64,000 bases of DNA from Acanthochlamys bracteata. Its lineage: Eukaryota; Streptophyta; Magnoliopsida; Pandanales; Velloziaceae. Every line of letters starts with the position of its first letter. The first letter of the stretch is position 1. The notes under the pieces were generated by a model. The model did not search any database, was not told where the DNA came from, and saw only the letters and a list, made by a program, of their open reading frames with translations. Made by a program: the position numbers and the translations under genes. Of the stretch, positions 23,218-33,826 are shown one piece after another. The stretch is taken from the NCBI GenBank assembly GCA_019914995.1, contig CM034132.1, positions 7,868,662 through 7,932,661 on the forward strand, written 5' to 3'.

Positions 23218-23820
23218 TTAAACTTCAAAACTCACCGATGTATCTGGCAAGCCAAAGTTCACCGGCACTTCAGCTGCTCCAGTCACATGTTCCACGTCGT
23301 TCACAGTTGTCACCGGTGTTGGTTCCATCATTGCATTTTGCGGTACTATTGCTGCAATCCTTCTATCGATTTCTTTAGCTTTGTTGTTAAGCTGCCGTGC
23401 AAGTTCTTCGATCTCGTCTTTATCAGAGATAAAATATATCGACAACCTTCCCGCCAGAGCTTCCTTCATAAGGAACGTCGTCTGCGCTTCCCGAGTACCT
23501 AACACACATTTTCCCAGCTGCACTTTTGCCACTTCCATCCGCTGAGTCACGTACCCTCCCTGGTCCTTCATATTCCGTTTCCTCGTTGGTTCCGGCGCCT
23601 GATCGAACCTTTCAAGCAACTCCCTGGCTCCATCCATAGAAGGAAAGACGTTCACAGGCTCCTCACCACCAGGCGCGTAAACCATTGCACACACCTCGAT
23701 GCCGCAGAGAGTTCTCAGCTCTGAAACTTTCTTCATGAATCCCTCTCGCCGCTTCTTGAACGTTGATCGGCGAATAGAGTCGTTGGCAATGTATGCGAGA
23801 ACTACTTTCTTCCTCGCCAT
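23218..23820 (-). CDS. Type I (M-gamma, AGL80-like) MADS-box transcription factor
   Basis: A single uninterrupted 200-codon frame. Residues 1-60 form a MADS domain: it starts MARKKVVLAYI, followed by FKKRREGFMKKVSEL and TLCGIEVCAMVY, the spacing and wording typical of the M-gamma subgroup around AGL80 and PHERES1. There is no K-box, which is normal for type I proteins. The C-terminal half has a weak heptad-like stretch (about 120-165) that may help pairing. Type I MADS proteins bind CArG-like DNA as heterodimers and mostly act in the central cell, endosperm and female gametophyte. The start is chosen because the MADS domain begins directly at this Met and a TATA box lies about 70 bp upstream. 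It is intronless, as usual for the group. Its length is in the lower part of the family range. Confidence 0.9.
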   Translation of the reverse strand: MARKKVVLAYIANDSIRRSTFKKRREGFMKKVSELRTLCGIEVCAMVYAPGGEEPVNVFPSMDGARELLERFDQAPEPTRKRNMKDQGGYVTQRMEVAKVQLGKCVLGTREAQTTFLMKEALAGRLSIYFISDKDEIEELARQLNNKAKEIDRRIAAIVPQNAMMEPTPVTTVNDVEHVTGAAEVPVNFGLPDTSVSFEV

Positions 23821-23887
23821 TACTACGAGCTGGCTAGCTAGTTAACCAAGATTGATGCAATATAAGCAGTATGCATGTAATGAAGGA

Positions 23888-23897
23888 TTTATATAGA
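23888..23897 (-). promoter_or_regulatory. TATA box of the MADS-box gene
   Basis: On the minus strand the sequence reads CTATATAAAT, 68-77 bp upstream of the ATG at 23820. This leaves room for a short 5' leader. Confidence 0.6.
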
Positions 23898-24334
23898 GAA
23901 AGTTCGAAGTAACGGGAAAGAACGGAATTAAGGGCATGATGAGTCGAGAGAGAGTAAATTAATTAAGTTTACGTTAGAATGGGCTTGTGTTATATTATAA
24001 TATTTGGTAAGCAACATTGAGGATAAATATGGAAAGCTAGCTAGCTATAGGTATCAGCTGCTTCATTTGCTCCTCCTCTACAAGGTTCTAAAATTTTGAA
24101 AAACGTACTCCGAAGATGGCTGAACATGAATGAGATTTATTTCCAAGAATAATCAAGTCCATTATAAATTACTTTTACAAAATGTTGATATATGCATTGT
24201 GCTTGCTGCTCGTTAATTAGCTGATCGTCATTAACTAAGTCACTAAGAAGTTCTTCTCTTAATAATTAGAGATTTAGGAAACTAGAAGGAACCAGTGTGA
24301 TATGAATGAATTCCTTTTCGTGCCAAGCCATACT
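23898..24334. other. Upstream region of the MADS-box gene
   Basis: No coding signal. It is AT-rich with scattered CTAGCTAGC-type words near 24035-24045. Confidence 0.4.
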
Positions 24335-24560
24335 CACTACCAGAAAGGTAAGGTTATTGTCAGTAACCAACATTTTTTGGTCACTGATTATGATCACTAG
24401 TGTCAAAACGTTAAAGTTGTTGTTATAACCAATAGTGACTTTAAGTGACTAGTAATAGCTTTTCTCATTCGCTAAGTTCACTTACTCTGTAGCGATAGTT
24501 TTCTATTTGGTTGCTGTTGATTATCAATAGCGTCCAACCATATTGACCATTGGTGTTTCA
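24335..24560 (+). mobile_element. CACTA-type transposon terminus, solitary
   Basis: The sequence starts CACTACCAGAAAGG, the form expected for a CACTA (En/Spm) terminal inverted repeat. It is followed by short subterminal words around AGTGAC and GTCACT (24390-24460). No matching right end (CCTTTCTGGTAGTG) was found downstream in the window, so the element is truncated or very diverged. Confidence 0.5.
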
Positions 24561-27085
24561 TTTTAAAACCGAATTTCTTGATAGATCATATCCTTCTTCC
24601 ACGATGGCTGCCCTGCTTATCGTGAGTTTTGCCTTAAACCTGTAATGTTTTTTTCCTTCCTCCTCCCAACCTCCCTATCGCATTATCAAGTTCTTCACTT
24701 CTCTTTCGTTCTCTAGTATTCATTTGAAAGAACTGGCGTTCATGCGACCTTCTTCTTGGCGTTCTTCAGTTGCAACATCGACTTTCTTCTTCTCCTTCTC
24801 TTTCTCCTTCCTAACTACAAACACCGATCTTATTCTTCCCCTTTCTCGACCATGATAACGACCTTCTTCTTCATCTTGTCCGTCCATGATCGTGCTTCTT
24901 GTCCTTCTTCGGCACATCTTCGACCTTTATATCGTGTTTCTCTCATCAGCAATGTCCACTAGTTACATTTTCACGGGCAATCTTCTAGTTATAAGCTTAC
25001 TCGTAACCTTACTTTTAGTTAAAAATTCAAGAGGTTGACGGTCTTTATTCATTGTTTGGTAATTCAAACTCACATCGAACTAGCTAATGTCAAATTATAA
25101 TTGTGTATGCTATTGTAACAGCTTGATTTGTGGTGAGCTAGACTAAGCCATATTTAGAGATAAAAGTTCTAATATGCAATGTCTTCCTTTCTCTTTTTAT
25201 TTTCTTCTTCTTGCCTCTTTTCTTCCTTCTTCAACCCGACAACCACAGTTCCTCACCAGCTTCCTCCTGCGCGTGCTCCATCTCGTCCGTTGCCAGCTGC
25301 CTTGCCGATGCAATATTCATTAAGTTGAGTTATTAGCTATATATGCATAACTATATAACATAAGAATAGAGAATCTGCGTAGTATAATAATCTTATAAAA
25401 GGAAAAGATTGTTGTGTGTTACATTTCATTTTTATCATATTCTGTATACCGAGGACTGAGTCGGTATGAAATGATTCAGGAGTTGGTAAGAATTATCTTG
25501 ATCAATTCTTGCATTTTGTACATATAGAAATATAGAAATTAAAATTAGATAATGCATTAGAAATCTTAAACAATGCATCTGTTTTTCACCTCACTGAAAC
25601 TGGGCTCACCCTATTTTCTTTCATTGGCCTTTCATAGTCTTACAGGATTTTATTTGACTTTAGTGGACTCTGCAGCTGTGCATTGAAGATACGTCATGGG
25701 TATGCTAGTCGTTTCCTATTTCATATAGTTGATTCTGTAACACTCGATTGACTGTATTGTTCTTATTATTATTTGTGGATTATCAGCTTGGTACTCGATC
25801 ATTGATTTATTTGTTTTCTCTTTTTGTTGAGATTTATTACTGCGGACAGCGGTTGTATAAACTATTAAATCTTTGCATATTTTTATTTTGTCTTGGTATT
25901 ATTTAGAAGTAATTTGTGGTATTATGGTTTTAGTTTAATTCAATTAAGTTTTTCCTTGATTTTTCGAAAAAAGTTCTGCTGAAATTTTTTAAAAAATTTT
26001 TACATGTATTGTTTTAAAGTCAACTATTATAGGCTTGAGTTTTGCTTGAACTTTGCTTGGGTTTAGTTTAGTGTAATCCCAATCATGGCTCTTGAGTTGG
26101 GTCGTGACAACTATGTTGGTCAAAATATGTTCAATTTGTGTTGTAATCTATTATAAAAGTTGTATATCTTTTTTACTTCAAATGATTATGATCGGATGAA
26201 GTGTAAGTGTCTAAGAATATATAATTTTTTCTCGTTAGCATAAGGGGATAAAGACCAAGTGTGAAACGTATTTTGGCAAACACAGTCAATATTCATATGC
26301 ATATATAGGCACTTGAACCTTTTTGGACCGAACTCAAAATGGTAAGTAAGAAATTTTGCTACGTTAATTTGGTCTCTACTTTTTTAGTTTAATTATTATA
26401 TACACGAAGACTTAAAAATATGCAATTATCAGATAGAATTATATAACTGTAAATTGCATTGGCAGAATCTAAGTAGCTTAGGAGCAAAAATGAATTAAAG
26501 GAGAGACACCTGATTATGTCCGACGGCAAAGCTACAGCCAACACAAAGAATAAATAAGATGAAAATATCTTATTGGGTACACACGGGGAGGAGCTAGTGT
26601 CGATGACAAAAAGAGCAGGAGCAATTATGGAGTGCATAAGAATCAGTTGGTGCACTTCACGAAGAGCTGCGGCATGAAAGAGCAGGAGCAATTATAGAGT
26701 GCATAAAGAATAGAGTTTATTTTTAAAATAAAATAGAGTTTATTTTTTAAAGTAAAATAAAATTACTTTTTATTTTAAAAAAATCTATTTTATAAGCCCA
26801 AATATTTTCTTAATGCTTCTTAATTATTTAAATATCTAAAATAAATTGTGGGGGATGACCCTTTTGTCTTTGAAATTATATGGACGTGTCTTTCTATGTT
26901 CTTACAATTATAGGGTGTGCCCCTGCCTTTTGAAAATGCTAAGGGCATGTCAACATGTGATCCTATGTTTTCAAAAATCGTGTGAATTGTGATCCTCCTA
27001 TGTTTTTAAAATGCTAAAGGCATTTGATCCTATCTTTTAAAAATTAAGGGCTTGTGGATCATTTTTATTGATGTGTACATGGAGG
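24560..27085. other. Long intergenic stretch, no gene supported
   Basis: It contains CT-rich tracts (24640-24920, 25185-25240) that give spurious open frames, and an AT-rich MITE-like patch at 26690-26830 resembling the repeat at 8045-8310. I see no exon structure or recognisable protein on either strand. Confidence 0.4.
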
Positions 27086-27547
27086 TAGAGGTGCAAATAT
27101 GAGACCCGTCTGATTTGGTTGGCCTGGCCCGCTTCCAACATTCGTGCCGGACTGATCTGGTTCGGTTATAATTTTTATAATTTAATCCGATCTATTTATT
27201 TATTTTATTTTTTATTTTAAATAATAAATAAATAATAATTTTTAAAAATAATTTTTTAAACTATGATTAATATAAAATAAATGATAAATATTTTTTATTA
27301 AAAAAATATTTTAATTAAAAATTAACTTGACTAATTTAAATATTGACTAGATCAACGGATGATCGTTGGTCGATCAGCGCGTATAGTACCCAATCGAGCG
27401 GGCTAATAATGTAGCCCCAATACTACCTATTAGACTGAGCCGAATCGATCTAATTTTGTTACTGTTTATGAATCGGACATGCCAAAAGCTGAACCATTTG
27501 ATCAGAATGCGGATTGGCTTATTTAGCCCGATTTATTTACAATTCTA
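27086..27547. mobile_element. hAT-type MITE with imperfect 8-bp target duplication
   Basis: The left end reads TAGAGGTGCAAAT and the right end, inverted, reads TAGAATTGTAAAT, the form of non-autonomous hAT elements. The flanks CATGGAGG (27078-27085) and CATGAAAG (27548-27555) match at 6 of 8 positions and fit an aged target duplication. The interior is AT-rich and non-coding. Confidence 0.6.
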
Positions 27548-27555
27548 CATGAAAG

Positions 27556-28286
27556 GGAAGTGGTCTATTTGTAACTCTAGCGGTAGTTATGTGGATCTTC
27601 ACTTATTAGAGAAGGGTTTGCCTAAAATATATTAAAAAAAATTTAATCATAAAATTTATGTTGTTAAATTTATCGCATCTTCATGTTAGTATTTTCCTAA
27701 TATTTCTTTTTTCTAAAATAAGTGAAAAAATAAATTTTAAAATGGCCAAAGTATTAGTATTTTTATCGTATCTTTAGGTTTGTATTTCTTTTTCCTAAAA
27801 TAATTTTTATGTTTTCCTAACATTTCTAAAAGAAAAACATCTTTATGTTAGTATTTTTATTTTGATGGCCATTTTAGTTTTAAATTATATTGAAACAAAT
27901 GTTCAGCACCTCCGAAAGGATCGAAAACCAAATCTTCCTGAAAACATTAACCCAAAAGAATGAAAAAACCTAAAATGAAAAAAAACCTAATAGAAAATTT
28001 TCGTCCGTTACGTAAAAAAATAAAATAAACTTTAAAAAGTAAAAACAAAAGACAAGAAAAAGGTCCAATAAATTATTTTGTAAATACGCCCTTACTCTTC
28101 TTCAGTTGACTTCCGGCTCCGGTCCTTTTGGGTGTGCCCTTAAAGATTTATCTATTCAACTCTGCTTGTTCCAAGCCTGGCCGCTTTTGATGACATTAGA
28201 ATAAAATTCTGTTAAGAAATTTGAATCCCTTTCTTTTCTTTTTCCTATACTTTAAAAGCCAATGAATTGGAGCAACCAAAGAATGC
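27556..28286. other. Upstream region of the first GS-HQR gene
   Basis: No coding signal. It presumably includes the promoter. The last about 35 bp (GGAGCAACC-AAGAAT) resemble the sequence just before the leader exon of the third gene at 40855. Confidence 0.45.
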
Positions 28287-28346
28287 ATGAACTCTTTCTT
28301 CCGATTGGTCTAACTCACTTCTGCTCGATCCTTCACCGCCGGCAAG
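28287..28346 (+). other. Leader exon of GS-HQR gene 1, disrupted
   Basis: This exon matches the leader exons at 33823, 40872 and 47301 and ends in AAG before a GTACCG donor. It starts ATG but has a TAA at codon 9 and is 27 bp shorter than in gene 2. It can therefore act only as 5' untranslated leader here. Confidence 0.65.
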
Positions 28347-28867
28347 GTACCGTTCGATCCTCTCTTTGAATTCTGTATCATTTTTCCATTTTCTTATTTA
28401 AAATTCCAAATCCATTTATGTCACCTGATTGTTTATTTCTTTTAAATTAGAAGATTAAAAGAATATCACGATGTCGGTTGATATTTGAGCGTTTCTTACA
28501 ATTACAGAAGCTTAACTTCTTGGGGAATTTGTTGCAGCTTTTTATCAGTGTTATTTCATGACATGATTGCAAAACTGTCTGCTGTTTCTGTATTGTATTT
28601 CTTCCCCTTGAGATTGACTATCTCCCCCTCGCTCCGATCATCATTGCTACTTACTAAGAGCTTACTTGGATCACACTCACTATCTTCTCCTTACTAACTG
28701 CCTTCACTCTATGTCTTCAACAAACAAAAAACTTTACCCTTCATGTAACTTTAATTCATATACCGGATGTGTTACTGCCGCTAATTCATAATTTTGATTT
28801 GGGCTCAACACTGATGAAGTCATTATGTAAGAGGGCTTGTTATCTTGCATATGTTGTATAGTGTATG

Positions 28868-28912
28868 CTACAACGACAACAACTACAAGTAAGTCTCATC
28901 CCATTAGGGTAT
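28868..28912 (-). repeat. Possible RTE LINE 3' tail remnant
   Basis: A CAACAACTACAAG-type run followed by CTCATCCCATTAGGG resembles the inverted 3' end of plant RTE LINEs, as at 34531. It lies in intron 1 of GS-HQR gene 1. The match is short. Confidence 0.35.
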
Positions 28913-29873
28913 GATATTGACGGAAATTGTTGATAGCCCAATAATACATAATGCAATGGTCCATCATATATAAACTCAGGCTTGTATTTATTAATATTCT
29001 CGGGCTGTAGATAAAGCCTGCTTTTCTAGCAAAGACTGCTGTAAGCTCAGGCTGCTTTTGGCTATCTTGAGCACAAAATGTATTTATGCATTTTATTAGT
29101 ATAGGCATATCCACAATTATCTGTTCGATTTCCTAATATGTAGTAGGTTTTGTGATGAAGTATGTAATTCGTTGGCTACTTAGAGTAATGAGATTTGAAT
29201 ACATATTCGAGGAGCTCCTGTATAGCCTAAAGTATTGGATTGTTTTTCTCTTTTATATTTCCTATCTCTAAGGTAGCTAGTTTCAGTGATTGAGTAAGAA
29301 CATCCACTTTGTTTTTTCTTTTCGTACTTAGATTGAAAATGTTATGTTTTTCTTGCTACTTGAGTTCTCCAGGTGGGAGATTGAAATCCATAACTACTTC
29401 TGAAATTACCTTCTGTTGCATAGAAACTACTTTTGATATTACAATTGAATGCTATATATGTTTCTGTGTTAGAGGAGTTTCTCTGATTCTGATCCCACTA
29501 TTATTAATTAAGGAATTTGCATAAAATCACATCCAGCATGGGCTTTGTGATGAGAAGCTCAATGAGATAGTCACTGAAATGCAGGAGCAAAGCTACAAAC
29601 ACCATCAATCTCATAGTCGGTGGAGTTGAATAAAGTAAAGACTTACATATCCCTTATCAAGTGAATCCATTCTGATGATCTTATTATAAAGTAAATGTTT
29701 TTAACAATGCAAACACTAAGGCAAATAGGCAAGGCCTTTTGTGATGATGTTGACAATCTAACTGCTAGTTACATTGGCTGATATATGGCCTTAGTGTTGT
29801 GTTATTTTCTTCTGTTAATGTGTAATCTGCATTCTGCTTGTAAATTGCTTAATTCCTTCCGTCATGTATTTAG

Positions 29874-32373
29874 ATGGCTTTAACTGCACTTGATGAGATA
29901 TCTTCCGGCACCTTTGTTCGTTCCCCGTCCTCTTTCCGGAATTTTATTTCAAAAGAACCCGGGTCACAATTTCCTCCAGAAGCAGGAAGATATCATCTTT
30001 ATATATCATATGCATGCCCTTGGGCATGCAGATGTCTTGCATATATCAAGCTCAAAGGTCTTGACAAGGCGATTGATTTCACAGTCAGTGTCTTGACCAT
30101 GGCTCTTACAATTGTCAAGATAGTTTCTTAACTTTTTTCTTGGCTTTCTAATACAGGCTGTCAAACCCAAGTGGGAAAGGACAAAGGAACATGATCAGCA
30201 TCTAGGCTGGGTTTTCCCTGAATCTAGCACAGAAGAAGCTGGGGCTGAACCAGATCCTTTAAACGGAGCTAAAAGCATTAGAGAACTTTACGAACTTGCA
30301 AGCTCAAATTATACAGGAAAATATACTGTTCCTGTAAGTATCGGATTTTAATGTTGCCGTTTTCCATTTGTTATTCCATAGGATGTAATGCTTTGCCCAA
30401 ATGCATTGCAGGTTCTTTGGGATAAGAAACTGAAAACCATTGTCAGCAATGAGAGCTCAGAGATAATCCGGATGTTCAACACTGAATTTAATGATATTGC
30501 AGAGAATCCTGCATTAGATTTGTATCCCTCAGCTTTGCAAGCTCTTATTAATGAGGTTAATGAATGGGCATACGATGGAATTAACAATGGTGTTTATAGG
30601 GCCGGTTTTGCAACGATGCAAGAGCCCTACAACAAGGTAAATGATTATCTTCTATTTGTAGAAATTTGAAGTACCTATTTGCCAATGCCAATTGATCATT
30701 TTGCTCATACAAATGCAGGCTGTAGAAAAGGTATTTCAGAGTTTGGACAAATGTGAAGAGATTCTAAGTAGGGAGCGGTATATCTGTGGGAACGTGCTAA
30801 CTGAAGCTGACATCTGCTTATTTGTTACTCTTATAAGGTTTGATGAGGTATACTCTCCATCTTTCTAAAAAATATCAACTTTTTAGTTTTACGTAATTTT
30901 GCTGCAATGAGATTTAAGTATTATGTAAGCGTATCTGCTAACTGAAGCTGACATTCCCTTATTTGTTACTTACCCTTACAAGGATGAGGAATGCTCTCCA
31001 TCTCTCTAAAAAATATCAACTTTTAAGTTCTATATAAATTGTAAGTATTGTGTAAGCATATCTGTACCTGTAGACTGCATGCTTCTGTCACTTCTTCGTT
31101 TTTAATATAGACTCTGTCCTTCTGTCACTGAATCTGTAGTGAAAAAGATTCGCACTGTCACACTAACTCCCTGTTTATCAAGCCCTTATATCGTCTCCAT
31201 CTTCTTGTTATCGTGATATTAGTGGGAAGCTTCAGCTTTTGTGCTTCATCTTTTTCCTTTTTCCTTTTGTTAGTAGATGCCATTTTTATCTGATACCTTG
31301 TTGGCTTCCTCTTCCCCAAAAGCAAATTGCAAGCTAACACAAGCATTTAGGGTTGTTTAAGTATAGTCCCTAAAGTAGATTATATACAAGTTATCACAGA
31401 TTGAAAGTAGAATTAAGCTTCTTTATGTGGAACTACTTTTACCTTTGGGTGCTTGCAACTTTAATAACATTTGGACTGTAGAGATCTAAAGTGGGGTGGA
31501 AGTAAACATCAAATACAATCTCCAGTACTTCCCTATAGACCAGCCTTTGAACAATTAGATAGCACAATTATCTTTGATGCTTCCCTGTACTCTCTGGAAC
31601 TTACACTATTAAAGTTTGTTAGACTTGCACATAAGTAATTTCCCTCTAAGAAGTTACCCCAAATGGGCCGCGCTAAATTTGGGTTTCTAGTCAGACTTTC
31701 GCTAGCACCCAATATGATCAGATATGCTTATTACATCTGCATCGGAGTTATTTAACTTTGTGGCAGTTTAACTAAACCTTATCTTGCTTGCTGCTGATAA
31801 AATGGATTTAGATGTTTTGTTGGCTGCTTTTTCCTTCTTGGAGAGAAGAAGCTTTATTGCAACTGATATAATATGCAAGAAAAAGTCTCGCAACAAGTAG
31901 ATCACTTTTGTTAAAAACATTATTTATCCATGAAATACCTGAATGAGTAATGTATTTATCCAGTATCTAAAATTTTCTTTTAATGTTTAATTCCTAGGCT
32001 AACCTCATGCCTATTTTTTTTGCTGCAGAGGTCCTATTGGACGTCTAATCTCTTGAGTCTGTTCATTGTATTCTCCTAATTAAATTTCAATGATGTGGGA
32101 TTTCATGTGTGATTTTTTTTTTGTTTTTTTTGCTGATAGGTCTATACCGTTCATTTCAAGTGCAACAAGAAGGCCTTGCGCGAATATCCGAATCTATTCA
32201 ATTACACCAAAGATATATACCAGATTCCAGGTATGAGCAGCACCGTTAACATGGAACACATCAAGAAGGCATACTACCAAAGCCATCCTACAATCAACTC
32301 TTATGGCATTGTCCCAGCAGGTCCAGGAATTGATTATACCTCTCCTCATGACAGGGATAGATTCAAAGCATAG
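29874..32373 (+). CDS. Xi-class GST, glutathionyl-hydroquinone reductase, gene 1
   Basis: Coding exons: 29874-30083, 30157-30333, 30412-30636, 30719-30847 and 32140-32373; all introns are GT-AG and phase 0. The product is 324 residues. The N-terminal thioredoxin-like domain holds the active site CPWA, Cys48, in the Xi-class setting YACPWACRC; a helical C-terminal domain follows, with GPGIDY near the end. Xi-class enzymes reduce glutathionyl-hydroquinones using a second glutathione and release free hydroquinone. The start is taken at 29874 because the acceptor directly precedes this ATG and the upstream leader exon has a stop, so a cytosolic product is predicted. It is the first of three tandem paralogs. 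Intron 5 (about 1.3 kb) contains a decayed copy of the end of exon 5. One extra Cys follows the active site (ACRC) compared with the other two. Confidence 0.92.
30938..31030 (+). repeat. Decayed duplicate of the exon 5 / intron 5 junction
   Basis: The words CTAACTGAAGCTGACAT, TTATTTGTTACT and CTAAAAAATATCAACTTTT occur in exon 5 and the following intron (about 30787-30884) and again here. The copy has lost its reading frame and donor. Confidence 0.75.
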
Positions 32374-32438
32374 ATGTTTTTCTCTGGCTTTGTATGTTTC
32401 TTATGGAATTCATGTTGCGAATTGTATTCTGGTGTTGT

Positions 32439-32444
32439 AATAAA
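32439..32444 (+). promoter_or_regulatory. Poly(A) signal of GS-HQR gene 1
   Basis: AATAAA lies 66 bp after the stop codon, within the T-rich 3' region. Confidence 0.55.
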
Positions 32445-32469
32445 TGGAACTGTGTATAATGTGTTTTAA

Positions 32470-33290
32470 GTTATTAGTTAGTAATATATTGTGTACAGTA
32501 AAGGTCAGCACATTATAAGTTATTTTTTCTAATCTAAAGATGATCCAAGCTTTGTTGTTTTGTCCTCTATTTTGCTCACATGGTATCGCGCCGCACTTTC
32601 CCGCCTGATTCGCGCCGCGCCTTCCTGATCAACCGATGTTCTTCTTCTTCCCCTTTATTTATGCTTCAATTGCACGATTCGCGGGACGATTTTTGGTCGA
32701 GCTCGCGTCCAACGTGTCCTCGCTTGAAACCTCAATTTTGCCTACGAATTTTTCTGCCTGAAATTGGACTTGGACTCCTGCTCGGCGAGGTCTTCCTGCC
32801 GGAAATTGGACTCCGCTCCCTGCTATTGCTGCAAACTCGACTCGCCGTTGCATACTAACTTCCCTCTCCGCCGGTAGGTTTGGTTTGTGATAGTTCGCCT
32901 TTGATTCTGCAGAGCCGTCGAAAATCTCTTTCAATCTTAACAATACCCGATTGCTTTCATCACATGATCAGATCTGGAAGCTTTTGATTTTGTGTATTGA
33001 GGTGTTGATTCTTGTTGTTGTTCTTGTATTCTTGCTGCTGATTGGGTTGGAGTATTACGGCAAGTATTGTTGCAGATGTAAAGAGTTTGTTGTTGTTGTG
33101 TTGCTGCTGGATCAATGTTGATTGCCAGTGATAATTCAAGGAAATTGGTCTTTCGAATCTTGTCCTCCTTTTCTTGATTGGGTATTTGTTTTTATTGATC
33201 TTATCAAGATGGCTGAACATAAAGTTGTGGTGTTTGCGGGAAACTTATTGATGATAAGAGGGAAGAATTTGTTGATTTGTTGACGCTTGA
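32470..33290 (+). mobile_element. Possible copia-type LTR retrotransposon 5' end, truncated
   Basis: At 32580 the sequence TGGTATC follows a possible LTR end (CTCACA). This is the start of the usual copia primer binding site TGGTATCAGAGC, though the rest is altered (GCGCC). The next 600 bp have the CT-rich and TTGTTG-rich character of a copia leader, ending in ATGGCTGAACA (33210) and a short open stretch. No gag, integrase or RT is present. The open frame at 32580-32858 is part of this leader and is not called as a gene. Confidence 0.4.
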
Positions 33291-33817
33291 AATTGAATAA
33301 TTTAAAAATTATTATGTAGATTAATAATTCAATTGAGCACTAATGATTCTCTGCTAGCTAAGAACGTATTTCAATTTACCAGAATTTTATTTTTTTCGTC
33401 AGATTTAAAAATTTGATAAATTCACGTATTTTAATATTATAAAAAATTTCGTCAGATTCTACTAACTATGTTCTCTTTGCTCCATGCTTGCTTTTAGGTT
33501 TAAAAAAAAAAAATAATATAAAGATATTTCGAATTAAAAAATTTGAAAAATTTTATGAAATCATACCAAATATGTCTTTAGCTCATTGGATTGGTTGATG
33601 CTAGCAAGCGATCCGTGAAGTCACCGTCCTATTAAGTATTTTTCAAAACAACAGTCAGCAGCATTTGCTTCTGGAAAGCGTCCGGTCTATTTAGGTGTGC
33701 GGGATTGATACCTGGCTGCGTTCAAAAGCTTTGAGAAAAAATCTATCGAGAATTTTTTAACTCGTTCCTCTTCACCTAATCATTTAAAAACACTCGTCAA
33801 GTTCCAGTAAGCAAGAA

Positions 33818-33826
33818 ATGGCATGA
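33818..33826 (+). promoter_or_regulatory. Two-codon upstream ORF overlapping the GS-HQR gene 2 start
   Basis: The sequence ATGGCATGA contains an ATG-GCA-TGA mini-ORF whose last bases overlap the leader ATG at 33823. The same nine bases precede the orphan leader exon at 47296. It could lower use of the leader ATG and favour the next ATG at 36391. Confidence 0.45.

Noticed and set aside
24720..24962. Charged minus-strand and hydrophobic plus-strand frames
   Set aside because: Low-complexity translation of a CT-rich tract; no start context, no homolog recognised.
32580..32858. Plus-strand open frame of 92 codons
   Set aside because: It begins in a primer-binding-like site and runs through a retrotransposon-like leader; no known protein.
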